Shown here one piece after another: positions 1 through 10,025 of a stretch of 34,431 nucleotides of DNA. Within the stretch, counting starts at the first letter, position 1. Every line of letters starts with the position of its first letter. A program made the translations under genes and the position numbers. The notes beneath the pieces were generated by a model that worked only from the letters and a program-made list of their open reading frames with translations, was not told the DNA's origin and ran no database searches. This DNA comes from Myxococcales bacterium (GTDB lineage: Bacteria > Myxococcota_A > Polyangia > Polyangiales > Houyiibacteriaceae): NCBI GenBank assembly GCA_019637115.1, contig JAHBWH010000079.1:1-34431 (forward strand), given 5' to 3'.

Positions 1-846
1 CTCGAAGGCGGCCCGCCCGAGCTGATGCTCACGCAGACGGGGGTGGTCCTCGGCACGCCGCTCTACATGGCGCCCGAGCAGCTCAAGGGGCGACCGCTCG
101 ACGGCCGCTGCGACCAATACGCGCTCGCGTGCATCCTCTACGAGCTCGTGGAGGGGCGCCCCCCCTTCGAGGCCGACAACTACGCGGAGCTCGCGGCCGC
201 CAAGCTCCGCGGCAAGCCCGCCCCGCTGCGAGCGCTGGTGCCCCCTCCCTTCCGCGCGGCCCTCGAGCGGGCGCTCGCCACGAGCCCCGACGATCGCTTC
301 CCGAGCGTGATCGCCTTCGCCGCAGCGCTCGAGCCCGTGGCCGAAGGGGTACGCTTCCGCGACGACGCGGACACCTCGGGGCTCTTCCCCTCGAGCAACA
401 GCGCGCCAGAGCTCGACCCGACGCTCCTGGACGGGGCCGCCGACACGCTGGGCTCGACGCACATCGAGCTGACGCTGGCCGGGCGACGATGGCGCGCGGC
501 GCTCGTGGCGCTGGCCGTGGTGGTCGTCGTCACGGGCCTTGCGGTGGGGTGGTCGCTGCGCGGTCCGACCGAGCCGCAGGTCGCGCGAGAGTCGCAGTCC
601 GACTCGGGGGAGATGCTCCCCACAGAGCGCGATCAGGCGCTCGACGAGCCGATCGCATCCCGCGATCTGGCGACCGGGGCTGCCCCAGGACAGGCTGCGC
701 AGCCCGATCCATCCGAGCCATCCATCGCCGAGCCCACGAGCGACGACGTCGAGGTGGGCACCACGAGCGACGAAGCGGCGGCCCCGCGCGCTCGCCGGCC
801 CCGCGTCCGTCACCGAACGGGCGGCGTCAGCCTCGGCGACTTCTGA
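1..846 (+). CDS. Ser/Thr protein kinase, C-terminal part (5' end outside window)
   Basis: The frame is open from base 1, so the N-terminal lobe and the HRD and DFG motifs lie upstream. What remains begins in the activation segment with GTPLYMAPEQ (subdomain VIII), followed by the DQYALACILYELVEGRPPF helix of subdomain IX and the closing arginine of subdomain XI (DDRFPS). After the kinase fold come an acidic/Ser stretch, one hydrophobic membrane segment (about bases 490-555, an ALVALAVVVVV-type run) and an 85-residue Pro/Ser/Glu/Asp-rich tail ending in a basic patch. This is the usual layout of Hanks-type (PknB-like) kinases: cytoplasmic kinase, one membrane pass, extracytoplasmic tail. The tail shows no PASTA or other known sensor domain, so its ligand is unknown. 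It phosphorylates Ser/Thr on unidentified targets. Confidence 0.93.
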   Translation, partial: LEGGPPELMLTQTGVVLGTPLYMAPEQLKGRPLDGRCDQYALACILYELVEGRPPFEADNYAELAAAKLRGKPAPLRALVPPPFRAALERALATSPDDRFPSVIAFAAALEPVAEGVRFRDDADTSGLFPSSNSAPELDPTLLDGAADTLGSTHIELTLAGRRWRAALVALAVVVVVTGLAVGWSLRGPTEPQVARESQSDSGEMLPTERDQALDEPIASRDLATGAAPGQAAQPDPSEPSIAEPTSDDVEVGTTSDEAAAPRARRPRVRHRTGGVSLGDF

Positions 847-850
847 CGGC

Positions 851-1008
851 CGGACGAGGTCCAGCCCTCGACGCACGCCTCGAGGTCACGAAGACGCCTC
901 GACGTCGCGGAGCCAGACGAGGTCCAGACCAAACAGGAATCGGCGACCGGGCCCGCGGCGCGGCGCGGCGCGAACCTCGACCTCGGGCCGAGACGCCTCG
1001 ACGTCGCG
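851..1008. repeat. Short direct repeats between kinase and selO genes
   Basis: The 186-bp gap holds an exact 18-bp direct repeat (AGACGCCTCGACGTCGCG) at 892-909 and 991-1008. A 12-bp repeat (GACGAGGTCCAG) occurs at 852-863 and 917-928, and several looser CGCCTCGACCTCGG copies surround them. No gene is visible. The repeats could be operator sites for selO or simple expansion of a low-complexity spacer. Confidence 0.6.
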
Positions 1009-1032
1009 AACACGCGCCTCGACCTCGGGGGG

Positions 1033-2532
1033 ATGGACGTCCGGCGCGGGTTGCCCGATGACTACGAGATGATCGACTTCGACGCGGGCTACGCCCGCCT
1101 GCCGGCCCGCTTCTACGCGCGCGTGGCGCCCACCCCGGTCGCGCAGCCCACCCTCTTGCGCGTCAACGGACCGCTCGCCGAGCTCCTCGGCGTCGACCCC
1201 GACGCGCTCGCCTCCTCGGAGGGCGTCGCGCGGCTCGCCGGCAATCGCCCCTTCGAGGGCTCGGATCCGATCGCCGCGGCGTACGCGGGCCACCAATTCG
1301 GACATTTCGTGCCCCAGCTCGGCGACGGGCGCGCGATCCTGCTCGGCGACGTGGTCGGGCGCGACGGCGTCGCGCGCGAGCTCCAGCTCAAGGGCGCGGG
1401 CCCGACGCCCTTCTCGCGTGGCGGAGACGGACGCGCCGCCATCGGGCCGGTCCTCCGCGAATACCTCGTCAGCGAAGCGATGGCGGCGCTCGGCATCCCG
1501 ACGACACGCGCGCTCGCCGCAGTGGCGACCGGCGAGTCCGTCTACCGCGAGGAGGCGTTGCCGGGCGCCGTGCTCGCGCGTGTCGCGACGAGCCACCTCC
1601 GCGTCGGCACCTTCGAGTACTTCGCCGCCCGACGCGACCACGACGCCGTCGCCCAGCTCGTGGAGTACGCGCTCGCCCGTCACTACCCCGACGCGAAGGA
1701 CGACGTCCCCGCGCTCGCGCTCCTCGATCGCGTCATCACGGCGCAGGCCGAGCTCGTCGCCCGCTGGCTCGGCGTCGGCTTCGTGCACGGCGTGATGAAC
1801 ACCGACAACTGCTCGATCGCGGGCGAGACCATCGACTACGGCCCCTGCGCCTTCCTCGACGCCTACGACCCCAAGCGCGTCTTCAGCTCGATCGATCGAG
1901 GCGGGCGCTACGCCTTCGAGCAGCAGCCTCGCCTCGCGCTCTGGAACCTGGCGCGCCTCGCCGAGGCGCTCTTGCCGCTCGTCACGGACGACGAGCAAGA
2001 GGCGGTGCGCCTCGCCACCGAGCGGCTCGAGACCTTCCCCGCGCGCTTCGAGGCCGCGCACGCCGCCGTGTTGCGCGCAAAGCTCGGGCTCCTCGCGCCG
2101 CGAGAAGGTGATCTCATGCTCGCGAGGGCGCTCTTCGATCAGCTCGCGGCGGGGCGCGTCGACTTCACGCGCTTCTTCCGTTGGCTCGCCGACGCGGCCG
2201 AGGACGATGCCGAGGACGCGCGCTTGCTCGCGCTCTTCCCGGCGGGCTCGGGCTTCCCGGCCTGGCTCGAGAGCTGGCGCGCGAGGCTGCGCGACGAGCC
2301 GACGACGGCCGAGATGCGCGCCTCGGCGATGCGGCGCGCGAGCCCCGCGTTCATCCCGCGCAACCACCGCGTCGAGGAGATGATCGAGGCGGCCATCCGC
2401 GGAGACCTCGCGCCCTTCGAGCGGCTCCTCGAGGTGCTCGCGCGCCCCTACGACGACCAACCCGAGCACGACGCGCTCGCCGAGCCCCCCGGCGCCGAGC
2501 AGTGGTCGTATCGGACGTTCTGCGGCACCTGA
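1033..2532 (+). CDS. selO: Protein adenylyltransferase SelO (YdiU/UPF0061 family)
   Basis: This is a 499-residue SelO pseudokinase. The family transfers AMP from ATP to Ser/Thr/Tyr of proteins and is linked to redox stress. Visible signatures are ELQLKGAG with Lys120 (phosphate-binding Lys), the GIPTTRAL segment, the NTDN active-site motif with Asp258/Asn259, Asp268 as the second metal ligand ten residues later, and GRYAFEQQP. The C-terminus ends FCGT, keeping the penultimate-region Cys that is selenocysteine in eukaryotic SelO. Its disulfide partner in E. coli YdiU (FICNHSD context) is replaced in VFSSID, as in many bacterial homologues. Start is uncertain: ATG 1033 sits right behind a G run, while the in-frame ATG at 1069 (MIDFDAGYARLP) matches the usual family N-terminus. 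It converges with the CcmH-like gene, with 8 bp between stops. Confidence 0.95.
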   Translation: MDVRRGLPDDYEMIDFDAGYARLPARFYARVAPTPVAQPTLLRVNGPLAELLGVDPDALASSEGVARLAGNRPFEGSDPIAAAYAGHQFGHFVPQLGDGRAILLGDVVGRDGVARELQLKGAGPTPFSRGGDGRAAIGPVLREYLVSEAMAALGIPTTRALAAVATGESVYREEALPGAVLARVATSHLRVGTFEYFAARRDHDAVAQLVEYALARHYPDAKDDVPALALLDRVITAQAELVARWLGVGFVHGVMNTDNCSIAGETIDYGPCAFLDAYDPKRVFSSIDRGGRYAFEQQPRLALWNLARLAEALLPLVTDDEQEAVRLATERLETFPARFEAAHAAVLRAKLGLLAPREGDLMLARALFDQLAAGRVDFTRFFRWLADAAEDDAEDARLLALFPAGSGFPAWLESWRARLRDEPTTAEMRASAMRRASPAFIPRNHRVEEMIEAAIRGDLAPFERLLEVLARPYDDQPEHDALAEPPGAEQWSYRTFCGT

Positions 2533-2540
2533 GGCGAACG

Positions 2541-2996
2541 TCAGCTCCGCTCGAGCCGCGCGAGCTCTTCGTCGAGGCGCGCGTCGAGCTCGGGGCCGAC
2601 CGCGGGCGAGGTGTCCGGCGGCGCGCGTCGACGCAGCCGCCGCGCCGCCCAGAGCCCGAAGCCTGCCGCGCCGAACGCGAGGAGCGCGAAGAGCCAGCCT
2701 GGGACCCCGCGGCGCCCCGAGAGATCGACGTCGGGCGCGCGGGCCTGAAGGCGCTCGCGGATCTCGCGGCCGCTCGCGCCCTCTTCGACCCACTCGCGGA
2801 TGTCCGCCCGCCACGCAGCGGCGGCCTCGCTCGGACAATCGTCGAGGGTGCGCCCAGGGCAGAAGGGGCTCTGGGTGCTCCGATAGATGGACAGGCTCCG
2901 CCGATCGGCGGCGCCGCCCTCGGTCTGCGCGCCGGCCGGGACGAGCCACGTCGTCGCCGCGAGCGCAACCACCGCTGGGATCCATCTCGGCTTCAT
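2541..2996 (-). CDS. CcmH-like cytochrome c biogenesis protein, variant Cys motif
   Basis: This is a 151-residue protein. It has a signal peptide (residues 1-24, ending PAGAQ), a short helical domain with a Cys pair in FCPGRTLDDCPS (Cys46 and Cys54), the ADIREWVEEGASGREI helix typical of CcmH, and a C-terminal membrane helix (about 98-117) followed by a basic cytoplasmic tail and a charged helix. CcmH holds apocytochrome c for haem ligation in System I maturation. Classical CcmH has LRCxxC, whereas here the two Cys are seven residues apart, so the assignment rests on the helix and layout. Start ATG 2996 was chosen because it gives the clean signal peptide; the frame extends upstream without one. 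No other ccm genes are in the window, so this may be a stand-alone copy. Confidence 0.7.
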   Translation of the reverse strand: MKPRWIPAVVALAATTWLVPAGAQTEGGAADRRSLSIYRSTQSPFCPGRTLDDCPSEAAAAWRADIREWVEEGASGREIRERLQARAPDVDLSGRRGVPGWLFALLAFGAAGFGLWAARRLRRRAPPDTSPAVGPELDARLDEELARLERS

Positions 2997-3150
2997 GCGT
3001 GAACCGTGGGGATGGGTCGGCGTGCCAGCCACCCCGTGCGACGATTCGCCGCAGCCGACCGACGGCTGTCGCTTTCGGCACGGCCGTCGATCACGTCCCC
3101 TCGGTGGGCGGAGACGAACGCCGAGCTTCGATGCAGCCCGACCTCGCTGG

Positions 3151-3166
3151 GAGGCCGGCCGGCCTC
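3151..3166 (-). terminator. Candidate hairpin terminator after the kinase-AAA gene
   Basis: A perfect 16-bp palindrome (GAGGCCGGCCGGCCTC) lies 30 bp beyond the stop of the kinase-AAA-TPR gene. It can fold as a 6-bp stem with a GGCC loop. It has no T tract, so intrinsic termination is only inferred. Confidence 0.4.
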
Positions 3167-3195
3167 CGGCCAAGAACGCTTGCGGCGAGCGAGTG

Positions 3196-6100
3196 TCACC
3201 GAGGAGGTACGATGGAAGGACAGAGCATGCCCGCCCACCGCAGCGGCGCTCGAATCCCGAGCGCGCCGAGCGCGCGCTCCCCCTCGTTCACCAGGTCATC
3301 GCCACGCGACCCGCGAGATACGCGACCTCGCGCGATCGTCGCTGCGGCGACGTGGCTGCGCATGTCGAGCGCGGCGAAGCGAACGGCGGCCTCGGCGTAG
3401 GACGCCTCCGCCTCGGTCGCGCGTCCCATCCGGTGGAGTCGCCCCGCTTCCAGCGCGATGGCGCTCGCGAGCGCCCAGGCGACGTTCTCCTTGCGCAGCG
3501 CCTTCTCGTGTCCTTTCGCGGCGCGCAGATCGCCCGAGGCGAGGGCCGCGCGGCCCGCGAGCTCGTGGCCCGCGACGCGAAGAAACTGCAATCGCGTGAG
3601 CAACGAGCGCCGGAAGGCCCCCCACCCCGCGCGCACACGCGCGGCCGCCGCCACGGCGTCACCCTGGTAGAGCTCGATCTGCGATCGGGCCCAGAGGTCG
3701 AAGAAGCTCTGGATCACGTAGCCCTCGATTCGCCACTCGCGCATCGCGAGCTCCGCCTCGGCCTTCGCACGCTCGGGCTCGTCGGCGGCGAGCCACCCGG
3801 CGTTCAGAAAGCCCGTCCGAAAGCACGTGATGCTGAAGAGATCACCTCGGGACTCTGCGGACCGGAGCATCGCTCCGTGTCGACGCTCGAGCTCGCCGAG
3901 CTCGCCGAGGAAGGTCAGCGCGGTCGTGCCGAGCAGCTGGATCGTGGCGATCTCCTTCACCATCCCGACCGAGTGCTCGCGGAACGCACCGACGGCATCG
4001 TCGGCCTGCTCTTGCGCCTTGCGCCAGCGCCCCGTGTGGAACTCGACGAGACACTTCGCCCCGCTCACGAGGGCCCGGAGGTGGGGGTCTTCGAGCTCGC
4101 GAGCGATGGCGGCGGTCGCGCTGATCAACGCTCGTGCGCGAGGCTCGCCGGAGACGCCCTGGTTGGCCTGGTAGGAGGCTTCGTAGGCCATCGACCGCGC
4201 GATGCGGTAAGGATCCCCCGCGTCGAGCGCCTCGAGCAAGCTTCGCGTCAAGAAGCTCGCGCCCCGAATGCTGTCCACGAAGCCAAGCCCGATCCCCGCG
4301 GACCAGCAGAGGTCGATCCGTTGCAGCGTGGCGTGGGCGATCTCTCGCTGCTGGCGGGGCTCGAACCGGATGCCACGCAGCCACAGCTTCGCGCGGCCAG
4401 CGAGCAAGCTCGTCAGCGCGAGCTCGATCCGGCGGGGATACCGCAACCCGACCTGAATGAGCGCCTCGTCGAGCGCCGCGACGCCCTCCTCCATTCGCCC
4501 GCATCGGAGGAGCTGCTCGGCGACGCGCCGGCGGAGCTCGAGCGGATCGATCTCGACGTCGGGCGTGGCGTGCACCTCGTCGAGCGCTCTGCGGAACGCC
4601 GTCGCAGCGTCGATGCCGCGGCCCGCGTGGCCGAGCGCGTCACCCAGCGCGACCTCGAGACGCCCGCGAGTCAGCTTCTTCGAGGGGCTGTCGCCAGCCC
4701 CTCCCCCAAGGGGCGTGAAGCCCCGCGGGGCCCCCTCCCACGAGCCAACGGTCGGTCCGCTCGCTGCGCGCCGTCCGGTAGGGTGGCCTACAAAATTGGC
4801 TGCGCTTCTGTTCGGCGACGACGTCTCGCCAGCACGCAGCGCCTCGATCGTCACCTCGACCGGCGCGTCCATGCTTTCCCAGCGCTGGATCGCCCGCAGG
4901 TAGAGGCGGGCCGCCGCCTCCCACGCGAGGGCTGACTCCGCACGCCGCGCCGCGCGCACCATCCAATCGATCGCGAGCGCGACCTCCTCCGCCCGGTCGT
5001 AATGGTGCGCGATGAGCTCGGGCTCCGCCCCGATGGCCACGAGCGATCCCGCGAGCCGGCGGTGGAGCGTTCGCCGAGCAGAGGCGTCGAGGCGAGCGAC
5101 CACTGCCTCACGGATGCGGTCGTGGTAGGGCTCGAGCAGCACCCGGCCGGGACGCTCGTCTGCATCTCGGCCGCGCAGTTGGAGCGTGATCAGATGATCC
5201 GCGCGCAGCTCGCTCAACGCGCGGTCGGCGCCCCGGCTCACGTCCGCGACCTCGAGCGCGGTCGCACGACTGATGGGAGAGCCCGCGAGACATACGACGT
5301 CGAGGAGTCGCCGGCTCTCGGGCAAGAGGCCGTCCAGGAGTCGTGACACCGCATCGCGGAGGTCCGAGGCCCCGGCGCCGTGTCGCACCAACATCTCGAT
5401 GAGGAAGGGGTTGCCCTCGGCGGCCTCGATGACCCGCGAGGAGGCCTCCCACTGCGCGCCGCCGAGCGCGCGCGCGAGCGCCCTCGCGTCCGCGCTCGTG
5501 AGAGCATCGATCGTCATCGACTCACCCCCGAGCGCGCGGACCGCCATCACCCACGGCGCGCGCTCGAAGGTCGAAGCCCGCAGGACGCCGAGGAAGACCA
5601 TTGGGATCCCGTCAGGGCCGCGGAGGAGCTCCGCCAGCAGGGCCGCGCCGTCGCGGTCGACCCACTGCAAGTCGTCGATGACCAGCACCATCGGTCGCCT
5701 CGAGGCCACGTGGTTCAACAGCTGGTGCAAGGCGTCGAACGCCTCCACGCGGAGCTGGGCGCGCTCGTACCCGACGGGGCGGACCATCGCGCCGAAGTGG
5801 GAGACTTGCCCGAGCACCGGAAAGAGCGTGAGCAGCGACGGGATGCCCGTCCCCTCGAAGCCATCCAACACGTCGGGCTGCGCGCGCAGGTAGGACGCCA
5901 GCCGGTCGACCGCGGCGTCGAGCCCCTCGTACGGCACCGACTCCTGCTCGAAGCAGCGCCCGGCGAGCACCCACACATCGGCCGGGAGCTCCGTCAGGAA
6001 CCGACGGACCAGCGCGGTCTTCCCGACCCCGGGCTCCCCCTCGAGCCACAACGTCGTCGCCTGTCCCCGACGTTGCGCCGCCCAGGCGTCGCGGAGTCGC

Positions 6101-6977
6101 GCGAGCTCTGGCTCCCGCCCTACCCAAACCGCGGGCTCGCCGACGTCCTCCGCGTGTCCCACGCCCGTCTCGAGCGCTCCCCCCTCGAGGAGCGTCGCGA
6201 GCGCCTCGAGCCGGGGTCGTCTCTCCGGCGCGCGGTCCAGCAGATCGGCGACGACGGCCTCGAGGTCGGACGAGATCTCCACGGCGTCGTCCACCTGCAG
6301 GGGCGGAGCCGGCTCGAGCCGCTTTCGGACGAGGACGTCGAGCGGTCGCCCCTCGAAGGGAGGATGACCACAGACCGCCTCGTACATCACCGCCCCGAGG
6401 CCGTAGGCGTCGCTGGCGGGTGTCGCGCGTCGTCCCTCGGTTTGCTCTGGGGCCATGTACCTCGGCGAGCCAACGAGCCCGTCCGACATCGAGCCCTCGT
6501 CGAGCGCCAGGGAGAGCCCGAAGTCGAGCAGTACGACTCGACCGTCGTGGACGCGGACGTTCGATGGCTTGACGTCCCGGTGGACGTGTCCGCTCGCGTG
6601 CAGGGCCGCGAGCGCGGCGGCGAGCTGAGCGAAGGTCGGAGCGAACCGCCCCCACTCGAGGCGGCCGCCGGGCCGCACCCAGCTCACGACGTCGGGTCCG
6701 GGGACGAGCTCCATCGTGAAGAAGAAGCGGTCCCCGTCCCGAAAGAGCCCGTAGAGCCGGACGAGGTTGTCGTGGTGGACGTCGGCGACGGCGCGAAACT
6801 CCTTTTTGAATCGCGCGATCGAGAGAGGATCGGCTCGATGCAGCAGCTTGAGCGCGACGAGCTGCGCCTCCTCGTGATCGTATGCCTGATAGACGTCGCC
6901 GAAGCTGCCCGAGCCCAATCGCTCGGAGAGCTCGAAGCGCCCACCCGCGAGCGCTCCACAGGACGCTGCGAGCCGGC

Positions 6978-6981
<4 letters not shown>
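3196..6981 (-). CDS. Ser/Thr kinase-AAA ATPase-TPR signalling protein
   Basis: This is a 1,261-residue multidomain protein. Residues 15-265 are a complete Hanks kinase: glycine loop GSGSFG (23-28), Lys45, HRDVKPSN (134-141), DFG (153-155) and GSPRYMAPEQ (171-180). Residues 290-560 are a STAND/AAA_16-type ATPase with a Walker A (EGEPGVGKT, about 312-320) and a Walker B (VLVIDDLQWVD, about 430-440). The rest is helical, TPR-like repeat. The layout is like PknK and many myxobacterial kinases, in which ATPase and helical scaffold gate kinase output. No membrane segment is seen, so it should be cytoplasmic. Its ATG overlaps the stop of the upstream sigma-54 activator (ATGA), so the two are translationally coupled and probably one pathway. 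A dispersed repeat is inserted in frame at 4667-4809, adding about 48 residues between helices. Confidence 0.95.
4667..4809 (-). repeat. Dispersed GNRA-hairpin repeat, copy A, inside the kinase gene
   Basis: Both ends match copy B at 12722-12810 in the same orientation relative to transcription. The 5' block, AGAAGC...GCC followed by CCCTACCGGACGGCGCGCAG, is nearly identical. The 3' block has GGCGACAGCCCCTCGAAG then AAGCTGA-TCG. The middle differs: A carries about 55 extra bases including a GCCCCGCGGGGC palindrome. On the transcribed strand A contains GGGGCTG-GCGA-CAGCCCC (plus-strand 4684-4701), a 7-bp stem closed by a GNRA-class tetraloop. It is read through in frame as a Gly/Pro/Arg/Ser-rich insert (about residues 724-771) that interrupts the TPR helices. 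It carries no transposase and no clear terminal inverted repeats, so it is either a MITE/REP-like element or an RNA-based repeat. Confidence 0.75.
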
Positions 6982-8540
<1,559 letters not shown>

Positions 8541-8652
8541 GGGGCGGAGCCTCGCCGACCCCGACGTGGAGGGTCAAGTCGGGGCGAGACGGACGAGGCG
8601 ACGACCAAGGCGACGCTTCTACGACCGTGCCCGCGGTAGTACGCTCGTTGCC

Positions 8653-9771
8653 ATGAAGCTGGCGGTGCTGACGTCGGGGGGTGACGCGCCGGGGATGAAC
8701 AGCGCGATCCGCGCCACCGCGAAGGTCTGCGCGGGGCGGGGCGTCGCGCTCGAGGGCGTGGAGCTCGGCTACGAGGGCTTGATCGATGGACGCTTCCGCC
8801 CGCTGACGCTCGCCGCAGACGCGCCGGTCGGGAGCCCGCGCGCGGGCTCGACCAACATCGACGCGAGGCCCCCCGTCATGACCGTCGAGACCGACGTCGA
8901 GCGCTGCGGGGGTTGGGGCGGCACGATCCTCGGCTCCGCGCGCTCCGAGCGCTTCCGCGACGCGGAGGGGCGACGAGCGGCCGCCGAGGTCCTCCGCGCG
9001 CGCGGCACGGACGGGGTCATCGTGATCGGCGGCAACGGCTCGCTCACCGGCGCGCTCCACCTCGCGCGCGAGCATGGCGTGCGCGTGGTCGGCATCCCGG
9101 CGTCGATCGACAACGACATCGGCTGCACCAGCATGAGCCTCGGCGTCGACACCGCGCTCAACACCATCATCGACGCCTGCGACCGCATCGCCGACACCGC
9201 GAGCGCGCACCGGCGCGCCTTCGTGATCGAGGTGATGGGCCGCGACTGCGGCTACCTGGCGATGGCCAGCGCGATCGCGGCGGGCGCCGACGCTGTCTTG
9301 ATGCGCGAGCAGGGTCGCAGCGAAGAAGAGGTCGTCACCGCGCTCGAGCGCACGATCCGCGAGGGCTTCGACCGCGGCAAGCTCCGGGTCTTGGTCATCA
9401 AATCCGAGGGCGTGCGCATCCCATGCACCAAGCTCGTCCGCGAGCTGAACGCGCGGATCGACGGCGACCACGTCCGCGCGACCGTGCTCGGTCACGTCGT
9501 CCGCGGCGGCCGCGCGTCCTACCAGGACCGCCGCATCGCGAGCCGGCTCGCGTTCCAAGCGGTGGAGGCGTTCTCGAACGATCGAACCGGCACGATGGTC
9601 GCGTGGCAGCCGTCGGAGCGCGACGGGATCGCGACGCTCGATCCCTCCGTGAAGCTCTTCCCGCTCGAGCGGGTGATCGACGTGACGCGCGCCGTCCACG
9701 AGGGCACGAGCCCGGAGATGCAGTGGCGCCTAGCCATGATGGAGCGCGTCGCGGGCGTGCTCGGCGTCTGA
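8653..9771 (+). CDS. pfkA: 6-phosphofructokinase
   Basis: This 372-residue PFK-A family enzyme phosphorylates fructose 6-phosphate to fructose 1,6-bisphosphate in glycolysis. It shows the ATP-loop motif GGDAPGMNSAIR (residues 9-20), GIPASIDND with the catalytic Asp153 (E. coli Asp127) and the MGRDCGYLA segment. The nucleotide/Mg motif normally written GGDGS reads IGGNGS (Asn128 at the E. coli Asp103 position). The following Gly, rather than Asp, favours ATP over pyrophosphate as donor. ATG 8653 is preferred over the ORF's upstream start because it begins directly with MKLAVLTSGGDAPG. No Shine-Dalgarno is obvious. It stands alone, divergent from the sigma-54 activator across about 110 bp. Confidence 0.95.
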   Translation: MKLAVLTSGGDAPGMNSAIRATAKVCAGRGVALEGVELGYEGLIDGRFRPLTLAADAPVGSPRAGSTNIDARPPVMTVETDVERCGGWGGTILGSARSERFRDAEGRRAAAEVLRARGTDGVIVIGGNGSLTGALHLAREHGVRVVGIPASIDNDIGCTSMSLGVDTALNTIIDACDRIADTASAHRRAFVIEVMGRDCGYLAMASAIAAGADAVLMREQGRSEEEVVTALERTIREGFDRGKLRVLVIKSEGVRIPCTKLVRELNARIDGDHVRATVLGHVVRGGRASYQDRRIASRLAFQAVEAFSNDRTGTMVAWQPSERDGIATLDPSVKLFPLERVIDVTRAVHEGTSPEMQWRLAMMERVAGVLGV

Positions 9772-10025
9772 CCAGCACCACGTGGCGACCATGAACGCCA
9801 CTCACACCCCGTCGGTCAGTCGCGCTGCGAGAACCGACCAGGGAGCTAGCCATGGCAACTCCGTCGGTGCGTTTGGCGCGGGCACGCGAGCTCAGCCCCG
9901 CCGCGACGCGATCGCCCAGCCAGTCCGAGTGAATTCGCAATCGACGAGATCCACGCCGGGGCGATGGCGAGATGCCGAGCCGCCATGGCGCGCAGCGGGC
10001 ACACCGCTTGCGATGCGTACAGGCG

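Noticed and set aside
886-3081. 731-codon minus-strand open frame opposite selO
   Set aside because: Arg/Glu-rich shadow of selO on the opposite strand; no domain, no ribosome site, and it also overlaps the CcmH-like gene.
2887-4935. 682-codon plus-strand open frame opposite the kinase gene
   Set aside because: Antisense shadow of the kinase-AAA-TPR gene, whose motifs are unambiguous.
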